Part shown: in pieces, positions 16,977-26,900 of the stretch
How the letters are laid out: each line of letters opens with the position of its first letter
Numbering within the stretch: position 1 is the stretch's first letter
From: a virus
Length of the DNA stretch: 51,590 bases
Reading direction: 5' to 3' (one strand)
Virus record (IMG/VR): IMGVR_UViG_3300023176_005023
Span: 1 to 51,590 of that record
The notes under the pieces: generated by a model
The model's input: only the letters and a program-made list of their open reading frames with translations
Databases searched by the model: none
Told to the model about the DNA's origin: nothing
Position numbers and translations under genes: made by a program

Positions 16977-18082
16977 TTATCTCTCTTCGAATCCACATAT
17001 CTAAATAGTTCTTTGTTTATACACTCGTCCATGTCCTGCTTCATGTTTCCAGCTTTAATTCCTGAGAAACACATCATAGGACATCTTTGATAAAATTCGC
17101 ATGCATGACAATTATATTTATCAAGGAAACTCGTTAAAGTATTATCAAGAAAATTATCTGGTCCGTTATGTTGGCGATAAGAAGGCGAGTTAAACTTCTT
17201 CAAATAATGAGAGCCAACACATCCTTCTGGAATAATCTTATTGTCCCAATCAATAGCAGCACCATTACCACGAGAACATATCGTATGCATCTGATGGTCT
17301 TTTGGCTGCATAAAAGGTATAATATATTCTACTTTCGGATATTTGTCAACCAATAATTTATAAAATGCTAAAACTTCTGATTCTAAAGGTATCTCAACGT
17401 CGTTATGTTCTGTTCCTTTAATGTATTGATCCCAAGAATAATCAAATCTGCTATATAAGTAATCATAATATTCGTCACCTGCTAGTAAAGCTTGAATATT
17501 TTGTTTTGTAATCACTGAGTTAATATTACGAATATAAGGTGCAAAGATCTCAATATTCTCTTTAAATATCTGTAAGTTCTTTTGATTAAATCTACCTTTT
17601 AAATCAAACGATACAACGAATGTCGTATCCTCACCCTGCTCATCCATGAACCGTTTAATTTCATCTCTGGTCTCAACCATACTAAAATTAGAGATCCAAA
17701 TGAATTCTAGTACTTGATCTGTGAGATTTGTTTTTTCTCTCACTCCATTTGCAAGATCTCTATAGGCTTCTAGGAGATTAGAATCTTTTAGGATAGCGTC
17801 ATTAAATGGTTCACCACCAATCATTCGAACAACAAATTCTGTAGCAAAACTATTTTGATTAATATATTCAGCAATAATATCTGCTTTAGATACTATAGAC
17901 TCATAGTTCATACCTTTTTTACTATTATGATCTTGTGGGCAAAATGAACACGCAAAGTTGCAGTACTCAAAGAGTATTACAACAATCTCGCACGACTTAT
18001 TTCTTTTTTCGAAAATTAGATTTGCAGCGGTGTCAGAGCCCCACTTATCACCAGTCTCGGTGACATCAATCATATTAATCAT
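16973..18082 (-). CDS. Radical SAM/SPASM enzyme (first of five)
   Basis: The 369-residue enzyme begins with about 30 residues (MINMIDVTETGDKWGSDTAA) before EIVVILFEYCNFACSFCPQD, where C41, C45 and C48 form CxxxCxxC. FVVRMIGGEPFNDAILK is the GGEP motif. The C-terminus is SPASM-like: TICSRGNGAAIDWDNKIIPE, EGCVGSHYL, then CHACEFYQRCPMMCFSGIK and DECINKELF. It is the first radical SAM gene after the CHxS protein and the two unknown proteins. AAAGGT lies 5 bases before the ATG at 18082. A second in-frame ATG 9 bases later is less well placed. A peptide-modifying role is the family expectation. Confidence 0.87.
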   Translation of the reverse strand: MINMIDVTETGDKWGSDTAANLIFEKRNKSCEIVVILFEYCNFACSFCPQDHNSKKGMNYESIVSKADIIAEYINQNSFATEFVVRMIGGEPFNDAILKDSNLLEAYRDLANGVREKTNLTDQVLEFIWISNFSMVETRDEIKRFMDEQGEDTTFVVSFDLKGRFNQKNLQIFKENIEIFAPYIRNINSVITKQNIQALLAGDEYYDYLYSRFDYSWDQYIKGTEHNDVEIPLESEVLAFYKLLVDKYPKVEYIIPFMQPKDHQMHTICSRGNGAAIDWDNKIIPEGCVGSHYLKKFNSPSYRQHNGPDNFLDNTLTSFLDKYNCHACEFYQRCPMMCFSGIKAGNMKQDMDECINKELFRYVDSKRDK

Positions 18083-18094
18083 TACAAACCTTTA

Positions 18095-19267
18095 TTACGT
18101 ATGGCTGAATTTATTTAACTGAGTTGTATTTTCTGCAATTTTTAATTGATAAAGATACTCAATCCAAAATGTATTTATTTTTTCCTGCATATATTCATAG
18201 TGCCAAACTTTAGTAGTTCCCTGATAAGTAATATCATCTGCAATAATATCTTCCCAAGCTGTATCTCTTATTTCTGTGTTAGATAAGTTTGTTCCATCTA
18301 TTCTATTAAGCATTCCTTCAGCACCTTTAATAACATCCTGAAGCTCGACGTCGTTAGCATCGTCTGCGTTTGTATTATCTACAACCCATTGAAGCCATCC
18401 CAAGCCTACATCCCAATGCGCAACACGGTATTCCCAGTTTTCTACAAGGGCGTCGTAGGATCTGTCAAAAAGAAAATCCATATCAGAATTCGCAGCTCTA
18501 AGTGAAGTCATCCAGTTTGGATCGGTCCAGTTCAATGTTACGCCAGTCATAGAGCGAACTTTTTCTGTCATAATATTATCTCTAATATATTCTCTTAGAT
18601 CACTAACAATTCCAAAGCCAATTTTTGAATGTATTCTTTGACCTTTTATTGCAATGGGAGTTATTGTAATGTCACCACACAAATATGCTGCGAGCTGAAT
18701 CTCAATACACAAACTGTCTCTTAAAGCGTCTCGAACAGACGTATAATAAGAAGCCTCAACAGTATCTGCCGTATTAAATGCATTATATGCGGTTGCGAAT
18801 TCTGATTGAGTATACACTGCTTCTGCCATTGCGTCAGCAACTCTAATAGCAGAAAAAGATCTGCTTGACATATTATCAACTTCTACAAGTTTTTCTCTTT
18901 GTCTTGTTATATTATAGAGTATAAAAGCAGCGTCAACATCTATATTTGGCATTGCTACTTTAAGCCAAGCAAAGAACAATTTATGATATGATTCAGCGTC
19001 TGCATATATTCTTCCAGACCAATCATTATCATATAAAGATTTAATAAAGTGAGCATATGATTCGTGCTGGCCCTCATCGCTTCCAATAATATCATCTATT
19101 GAAGCTGTCCAATGAAGTATTTCAGTTCCATAGCCAGGACTTGCAAGAGTACTCATATTAGTATATTGATGCTGATTTCTTTCAACAGAAAATACAGCTC
19201 TATCCTGAGAGTTATCATAAGCCCAGTCTGGAGAAACATATACTTTATCAAATAGGTTAAACGACAT
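18095..19267 (-). CDS. Unrecognised 390-residue protein in the modification locus
   Basis: I do not recognise this protein. It begins MSFNLFDKVYVSPDWAYDNS, has a compact N-terminal segment with ASPGYGTEILHWTASIDDII and SDEGQHESYAHFIKSLYDND, and becomes helical with many Trp and Asp residues after residue 130 (for example WEYRVAHWDVGLGWLQWVVD). There is no signal peptide, membrane segment or nucleotide-binding motif. It overlaps the 365-residue gene by 11 bases and lies 12 bases from the first radical SAM gene. The position between the CHxS protein and the enzymes makes a substrate-handling, chaperone or scaffold role worth testing; that is inference. Confidence 0.65.
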   Translation of the reverse strand: MSFNLFDKVYVSPDWAYDNSQDRAVFSVERNQHQYTNMSTLASPGYGTEILHWTASIDDIIGSDEGQHESYAHFIKSLYDNDWSGRIYADAESYHKLFFAWLKVAMPNIDVDAAFILYNITRQREKLVEVDNMSSRSFSAIRVADAMAEAVYTQSEFATAYNAFNTADTVEASYYTSVRDALRDSLCIEIQLAAYLCGDITITPIAIKGQRIHSKIGFGIVSDLREYIRDNIMTEKVRSMTGVTLNWTDPNWMTSLRAANSDMDFLFDRSYDALVENWEYRVAHWDVGLGWLQWVVDNTNADDANDVELQDVIKGAEGMLNRIDGTNLSNTEIRDTAWEDIIADDITYQGTTKVWHYEYMQEKINTFWIEYLYQLKIAENTTQLNKFSHT

Positions 19268-20354
19268 TCTTTTTTAATTCCTCTGGTATACATTCGTCCC
19301 ATTTGCCAGCCGCAATTACTTTTGTTTGTACACAAAGAGTGTTTGCTTCTGTATCAAAGTACGAAAACATGTTTCTTCCTTTAAATCTATATTCATTAAA
19401 TTGATTCGTGAAAATCTTTCCTTTTCTATCTCCAATAGATCCTATATAATATCCAATCCAAGGCAGAGCATACGTATTAACAAAGTTAATTCCTACATAG
19501 TCTGGATCATCTACCTCTTCAAATGTTTTTTCAACAAAATCGTTAAACTCAGGAATATTTAAACATTGAAAATTAAAGATTGGAGATGAGTCTAACATCT
19601 CACACCATCTTTTTACAATATCTAAATTCTCTTCAATAAAATCTTCTGCATTATTTAGTCTTTCAAAGTACATGTAAGGTGCTAGTGGATCATCACAAAA
19701 TTCATCAATTTCTTCTTGATCAACAGTAGGAATATTAGTTCCAAACTCATACATTGGTTTCAGCACTTTCATATATTGACAACAAACCGCCAATGCTTCT
19801 CTTGCTAACTGCTCAATATCAACCAAAGCTGTTGTTGTGCTCATGTAAGCAGCAACTAATTCTTTTAAAGCATCTCTATCATTATAAGTTTCTTCATCAA
19901 AATCTGCATCTAGATTCAAGTTACTTAGATAGATCATCAAAGCATTTGCGTCTAGTTTACCAGCTCTATAGTTAATCTTAAAAGCAGTATTCTCTTTATC
20001 CTGAAAGTACTCTTTTAAAACCTCCATAGGTAAAGGACAGCTTGTTTCAATAATCTTTTTTGGTTTTAAAGCCTGTTTTTTCTTAAGATCTTCTACACTT
20101 TCTTGTACATCGTCATTATAAGAGTTGTCTCGGATAACCGCTTGAATCTCTTTACTTACTTGCTCTTTAGAAGATTTTTTAGGTTTAATATCATCAGCGT
20201 TTTCTTCTACGAATTTAAGCACTTCTTCCTTTGTAATGCCTACATTTTTTAAAGCATTCCAAGAAGTAATAGAAAGATCTTGGTTTCTTTCCCATTCAGA
20301 TTTTAGAGTTTCAAGTTTTAATCCGGCTTTTTCAATTTTTTCTACAAGATTCAT
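19257..20354 (-). CDS. Unrecognised 365-residue acidic helical protein next to the CHxS gene
   Basis: No family recognised. Residues 1-105 are charged and helical, perhaps coiled coil (VEKIEKAGLKLETLKSEWER, KSSKEQVSKEIQAVI), followed by a Lys-rich linker (DLKKKQALKPKKI). Residues 105-300 are acidic and helical with scattered cysteines (AREALAVCCQYMKVL, CDDPLAPYMYFERLNNAED). The end has GRNMFSYFDTEANTLCVQTK. AAGGAA precedes the ATG, and the gene begins 12 bases after the stop of the CHxS protein, so the two are likely co-expressed. An adaptor that presents the CHxS tail to the radical SAM enzymes is one idea; nothing in the sequence proves it. Confidence 0.65.
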   Translation of the reverse strand: MNLVEKIEKAGLKLETLKSEWERNQDLSITSWNALKNVGITKEEVLKFVEENADDIKPKKSSKEQVSKEIQAVIRDNSYNDDVQESVEDLKKKQALKPKKIIETSCPLPMEVLKEYFQDKENTAFKINYRAGKLDANALMIYLSNLNLDADFDEETYNDRDALKELVAAYMSTTTALVDIEQLAREALAVCCQYMKVLKPMYEFGTNIPTVDQEEIDEFCDDPLAPYMYFERLNNAEDFIEENLDIVKRWCEMLDSSPIFNFQCLNIPEFNDFVEKTFEEVDDPDYVGINFVNTYALPWIGYYIGSIGDRKGKIFTNQFNEYRFKGRNMFSYFDTEANTLCVQTKVIAAGKWDECIPEELKKNVV

Positions 20355-20366
20355 TATATAAATTCC

Positions 20367-20942
20367 TTATCTTCTTCCTCTAGAACTGTGACAACTTGTA
20401 TGACAGCTATTGTGACAATACGTAATATCAAAGTCTGCTCTATTATCTTTTAATGTATCCCATGCATTAAATAAATTAGTGCAAAGGTTATTAAAATCAG
20501 CAGCGTGCGCAACTTCATCTTCTGTAACACCACCACTGTTAACTAATGTCATAGTTTGTCTTTGCCCAGTATCACGGACAGTAATACCGTCAGCAGATCC
20601 TCTCTCTGTCACTGTGCCACCATCATTCTGGCGAAGCCATCTCACCTTACACTGGCGTATGTTAGTGAGGTTTCCAGTTGCCGCAGTAAGATGTAAATAA
20701 ACCTTCACCGCTTCAATAGTCGTACCATCATCACCAATTCCAGTGACTGTTACATCAGAGCTTGGATTATCTGCAGCATAATTAGCGTCTGGAGCTACCT
20801 GCCCATCATCTACGCCTGTAGTCGGTGTGTGTTTTGCTGTAGAATGATACACGATTGTATTGTGGGCTGGAGTTTCCACCGCATCAATAAATGCCTGTCT
20901 CGCTGCTGAATTTTCTATTAAATCGCCTGCTGTTACCGCCAT
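20367..20942 (-). CDS. Virion-like protein with a C-terminal (CHxS)3-RGRR tail: candidate modified substrate
   Basis: The 191-residue protein has a body (1-170) that reads like a small phage structural protein: Thr/Gly/Asp-rich, beta-type, with DVTVTGIGDDGTTIEAVKVY and CKVRWLRQNDGGTVTERGS. It then ends YCHNSCHTSCHSSRGRR (175-191): three perfect C-H-x-S units (C176-S187) plus a basic RGRR. There is no signal peptide. The ATG overlaps the stop of the giant fibre as TAATG, and a TATAAATA lies 65 bases upstream within that fibre, so it can be expressed with or without it. The gene is followed directly by two unknown proteins and then five radical SAM enzymes. Bacterial Hxs systems pair a His-Xaa-Ser-repeat peptide (HxsA) with two radical SAM enzymes; this looks like a phage analogue. 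Other readings are a metal site or a CX3CH heme-type site. Confidence 0.8.
   Translation of the reverse strand: MAVTAGDLIENSAARQAFIDAVETPAHNTIVYHSTAKHTPTTGVDDGQVAPDANYAADNPSSDVTVTGIGDDGTTIEAVKVYLHLTAATGNLTNIRQCKVRWLRQNDGGTVTERGSADGITVRDTGQRQTMTLVNSGGVTEDEVAHAADFNNLCTNLFNAWDTLKDNRADFDITYCHNSCHTSCHSSRGRR
20382..20417 (-). repeat. Coding tandem repeat (Cys-His-Xaa-Ser)x3
   Basis: Three consecutive 12-base units encode CHNS, CHTS and CHSS (codons TGT CAC/CAT N AGC/AGT/TCT). The codons vary at synonymous positions (CAC/CAT, AGC/AGT/TCT), so the repeat is kept at the protein level rather than being a fresh DNA duplication. Confidence 0.95.
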
Positions 20943-23900
20943 TAGACTTTCACCTCCACTATTCCATTTTCACTATTGCTCAATGCGATACCAATGATTT
21001 CATGACTATTTATACCGGGCGTGCCGTATGGAACTCCCTTACACTTACCAACAGCTTCTGGATCTGGAATCAACCACATACCTTTTTTAACATCACCAGA
21101 TACGAATGCTGGAATACGACCTTTTAGAGCAATAAATGGATTCATTTTAGCTTTTTTAGATTTGTCATTTTCAATGCCCATATCGTTCATTCTAACGCCA
21201 GGTTCTGTAGATATAACACCAACCATTGGTAAACCTTCGCGCCATACTGTAATTTCAGCATCACCATCTAGATCAATACCCATTAGAGTGCCTGGCTCAT
21301 AGATATCATCTGCAGAATATCTTTCCGCAAGGTCAGCCCAGCGAGCGCTTGTTGCAGTACCATTATAAACACCATCATTATCAACGTGAGCTTTATCACT
21401 TCCATCTCTACGGAACTGACAAATACGGTTTGAGTTACCACCGCCAACAATATAGAAACGATCTGAGTGATATTCAATCTTACCTCTATCGTTACCTGGA
21501 TCTCCTGTCCATTGAACGTCAGGTTCGTTGAAACGCATGCCTGGAGAATATCCATCTCTGTGAGTCATGCGGAACATCCATTCTCCGCCTGAGTTTAAGA
21601 AACCTTGCCACAACGAATCACTAGAACTATCACCTTCACCATGAATCCAGAAACGACTTCTACCGTCAAATGTAGCCAAACCACGAAGGTTCATTGCGCT
21701 GTCATTATTGTTACCAGTCATTCTCCATTCTTGGGAATTCGTAGCATAGAAGTCTGTACCATTAGCGTCATTGCGCAAGCCGCGGCCGTCACTATCGTTC
21801 CGATACCAACCGTCGTTATCAATATTACCTCTAATATCAAGGCTGTTCATGCGTGATGTGCCGGCTGGGTTCGTATAATAGAAAGTGTTGTTTCTATCAT
21901 AGAAAATCGGTGCACGCATCGAAGTGTAGGATTGGCTGTTCCCGCTGTTATCTACATAGAAACGTGTAGATTGGGCGTCTTCGTCCCAAACCACAAACAC
22001 GTTTTCATCTGCAGCACCACCAACCATAACGCCGTCATCGGTAATTTTAATAAAACCAACATCAGAACTATATCCAGTTTGAAGAATAAGACCATATCCA
22101 TCTAGGCCGTAGTTGTAAACTGTTGAGTTTGTGTTTGGAGTTCCTCGTGTAGTTCTGTCACCGTAGAAAATATAACCTTCGTAAGTGTAACTCCCGCCAG
22201 TATCAACAAACGATATTTTTCCATTTAATGATAATTCATTTAGCTTTGTAGTACTTGCTGGATCTGCATAGTAGCCTGAATCATTTCTATCATAGTAAAT
22301 GTCGCCGTAGACAGAGCCACGAAGATATGAAGTACCATTGATATCGAGAGTATAAGCAGGACCAGATGTCGTAGATCCACCAAAGCCAGAGCTTATTCTT
22401 CTTGCTACTGTAAGATCACCGTTTGTTGTAAGTGACATAGCACCTTGAGCTGTAGTATGACCCGTGTCACCCCACCAGAAACCACGATCATCCTCATCAT
22501 TGAACTGGAATGTCATAGCCCAGTCATTCAGAGCACCAAACGTAACATCTGATTGCATACCAATGGCATAAGATGAGCTACTATAAACACGAATTTTATC
22601 ACGAGTAGAGTTTGCAGGACCAACAAGCCTGTCGAAATCCATTGTGGAAATATTTGAATTTCCGTTCGGATTTATATAGTAATTAGTGTCGTTACTATCA
22701 TAGAAGATAGGTGCACGGTAGTCACTAGAAGCTTGTCCAGTACCTCTAATATAAGAACCGATTTGTTCCCAACCATTAACAGAACCAGCTTCACAAGTAC
22801 GCATCCATGCTGAGCCAACTGATCCCGTGTAGTTAGATCTTGGATATGCTACTTCTAACCAGTAATCAGAGCTACCATAGTTCAATCCGTATTCTTGTCC
22901 AAGAGATGTTCTTACACGATACCACTGACTTGAACCTGTGTTAGGCGCGTTTGTATTACCTTGTACATAACTCCAACCCCAGTGATTAACTGCAGCATTA
23001 AAGTCAGTATATGTGTTGTGATTGTACCATTGACCAAACTGACCAACTGCAGAAACACCTTGTGTAGCAGATCCTCCAGACCCAGTAACACTATTAAAGC
23101 GAAGAACATTTAATCTTGTAGTACCAGCAAAGTCGCCGTAATAGTTCGTATCATTTTTATCATAGTAGATAGGAATATATGCAGCCCCTGTTGCATAAAC
23201 TCTACCATTAGAACCATCTAGACCAACTCTTGCATCACCATCTGCTGCAACGTATAGACCCCATCCACCAAGAACACTATTGATACCATCGTAATTGGCA
23301 TTCGGGTGTGAATAACCAATACCGTACATATTTTCCAAGTTACCATCGGTTGGGTTGTAGTTCGAACCGATTGTGTAAATTGGGTTTGTTTTGGTTGAGT
23401 TGGCGCCGATATTATTATATGAACCAACTAGGTGGCCTCGAGAGTGGCCTGGTCTATAGCGATAATCAACGTTAGTACCGTTCATTCTAGACGTAGAGTT
23501 ACCATCAAAGAAGTAACTGGTATTACTCTGATCGTAGAATACAGTACCTCGTACATCGCCTTGAGCAGTAATATTACCGAAGTAAGATCTCATGTTGTAT
23601 GGACTACCGCCAGCAACTGAACCTAGCGTTCCACGGAAACCTTGACCTGAAAGAATTGTATTTGTAGAATCTGCTGGACTACCTGGCTCAACTTTTGTGC
23701 TGCCGTCATTAGTAGTAATACCATCCTGGCGAATCCATCTCCACCATAACTGCGAATCCCAAGTACAGCCATTCATTCTCAACCATAGATATCTATTGTT
23801 GTCAATTCTAACTTCTGGAGTAATACTATCGTTTGGATAATTTGTCTGATGGCCGACTGACATTGTCGAGTTGTTCCAAGAAGAAACAACCACAGTACCT

Positions 23901-26900
23901 TTTACAAAGCCTGAATAGTTTACATCATCCTTTGCGTAATATTCAAGAATACCTTTCGCCCCGCCGGTGTTTGTACGGCCAACGCGGATCCAATAATAAC
24001 GAGTTCCATTGGTTGAGTCATAAACATATGTACTTGTGTTATACCACCTACCGGTCCAAGGTTGGTTTTGCGAATAACCACCAACTGTTAAACCGTTAAG
24101 GTTAGATGTGCCTGCCGGATCAACATAATATGAGGTATTATCATTATCATACATGCTGTCAGCAAACAAGATGTTCTCAACGCGTACGTTATCGTCGCCT
24201 TTACCTACTGAGAAGATCTCAGATCCACCGCCGGCGTCTCTTCTTGAGTCATTGTAGAATCGTGTACCACCGTATGATTTGTTAGCTCCGATTTGAATAC
24301 CAGTATGCCAGTTCAAGCGAAGCTTAGAGTAATCACCACCGTAATTCTCCTTATCAACATAGATCATGTAGTAAGGTTGGCTATCGGATCTCTGACCCCA
24401 TGAAATGCCTGTTACACCCCCGTCAGCTTGAGACGGATCTGATGTAGAATCCCAAAGATTGAGGTGACGACCTGGACCAGTAGAGCTACCGTCTCTAAGT
24501 AGGAACCCACCGCCGAGCTCTTCGTATCTGTCAGAACGGAAAGCATCTGCCGCCTGGACTGTGTTTAGATTAGATGTACTTGCCGGATCAAGATAGTAAT
24601 TTGTATCATTTGTGTCGTAGAATATTGGAGCTCTAACAGATGCGTTATGATAGAACTGAGCAGAATCCATCTCGCCCATAAGAGTTCTACCATAGTGCAT
24701 AAATCTTAGTTTACCGCCACTTGCTCCTGATGTAGTTTTATTACCAGAAATACCGGCGTATTCACGGTATGTGCCACCATTATCTTTTAATCTAAAGTAA
24801 AAACCTGCACCAACAGAAGAACTACTATTATCATGGTTTGCACGAGCCAAACGAAGAACGCCATAATCTACTGAGTTGCTATTTGTTCCAGTATCTTGAA
24901 TCATATCAAATGTTACCGGCCCTCCAGTAGTTTGAGAGCGGAAATTGGCCGTACTGGTGCCGGTATTGAAATACAAGGAGTTGCTGCTGTACAACCTAAT
25001 GTTAGACATTCTCGATTCGCTAGCAAAGTTGCCATAATATGAAGTATTATTTGAATCGTAATAGATCGGAGATCTCATATTGGATGATGCATAAGCCTCA
25101 CCGCCAACATGGAAAGTATATGAGGGGCTTGTGGCATTAATACCAACTCTACCATTGTACATCCATGTCATAAGCTCGGTGCCGCTAGAAGTAAAGTCAG
25201 CACCAAACAAACTGCCACTATTAAATCTCAGGAACATGTTACCAGTAAATTTGTCATCCATACCAAACATGAATGATGAGTCGCCAGTACTGCTTCCTCC
25301 AGTTAGATCGCTGAATTCAATGCCAACGTCACCGTTGTAATTCATAAATCTCATGCGGCCTTCGTTGTTGGCATCACCCAACATATCCATCCAAACTTCT
25401 GTGCCGTTGTTATCAAGCCTAACTCTACCAGCAAGGCGCATTGCCTCACCGGTGCTGTTTGGATTTATATAATAAGATGTGTTATTAATATCATAGAAGA
25501 TAGGAGCGCGCATATCGCCTCTGGCTTGCAGAGAACCACCATTTGTTGCTCTAAATTGATACTGCTGAGCTCCACCAGTAGTTGCAGTAAACTGTAGATT
25601 ACCGCCTGAGTTTGTAGTTAGATCATCTGGCGATTCATAAATTCTCCAGTCAGTACCACCTTTCCAACGAATACCTTCGTTAGGACCCGGATCATTAAAC
25701 GCTATATCGTTCAGGTTATCAATGGTACCATTATTCCAGTTCCATGAACCTTCAACACTACCGCCAGTAGCTGGGTTCATGTATCTTGCAGTATTATCAC
25801 GATCACGGAAGTTGCTTGCATCAACAGTATTCATCTTAGATGTTGAAGCAGGATTTACATAAAAGTTATTGTCATTGCTGTCATAGAAGATAGGCGCATA
25901 AAGGTTACCTGAGAATCTTGCTTCTTGGGCATCGATGTTTGAAAGATAGTTTGTACGTCTTACAATCGGAGGACCAAATTCGCGAACAGCACCAGAACCT
26001 GCATAGTTCATCAATACGATAACACGAATATATTTACATCCACCGCCGTCAGAACCGTTAAATGGTGAATGCGACGTTGGAATTGTATGATGGGCTTTAT
26101 ATGTAGTCCAACCCGTGCTTGTTACATTTGCAGCAGAAGCTACAAAATATGTGATACCATCGTTACCTGCAATAGGGTTCTTATCTTTATCGTATCTACG
26201 TACACCCATATAAAGATAACGAGTACCACCAGAGTCAGAACCACTTACAAGTCTAGCCGAGATCTCACCGTAGATCTCCATGCCAGGCTCAACTGCGATA
26301 TAGTCAGAGTCGAATGTTCTGTAACCACTTGTTCTTAGAGCATATGAAGCCTCAAAAGGACCGTCATTATTTTTGACGAAATCAGCAGTTGAAGTTGTAG
26401 CAGAGTCTTCTGCTCCTTGCATAACCTGAATAACACGTTTTTCCCAATATTCAGTACCGTCGAATATAACAGTATCGGCTTTACCGGAACCATATGCTTT
26501 AATAAGGCTAAGATCTTCATTACCGCCGTTAAGAGCAATGTTAGCAAAACGGCCAGTACCGTATGCTTGGAAATCACCATTTTCTTCAAACCAGAATCTA
26601 TCACCGATAGAATTAAAGTGAACAATAAAGTTCGAACGATTGTTTCTGTCGTCATGGACCAACCAAGGATAGTTAGCATCAGCTGCACTATTTTTAAACG
26701 CAGCCAAATAACGGTTAGCGTGATGGATCTTAAATGGATACGTGCTGTCAGTAGAAATTCTAGCTTGGTCACCAACCGAGATAGACTTCATTCTAGAGTC
26801 TGATGCAAAGTCTCCCCAGTATGCAGTGTCTGCGCTATCATAGTAGATAGGAGCACGCATTTGGTTATTAGCAAGTAGATAACCATTTCCGGTTTCAGCT

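Noticed and set aside
18095-19267. Possible similarity of the N-terminus to DUF1835-like proteins
   Set aside because: The resemblance is limited to a few aromatic and Asp residues; too weak to report as a call.
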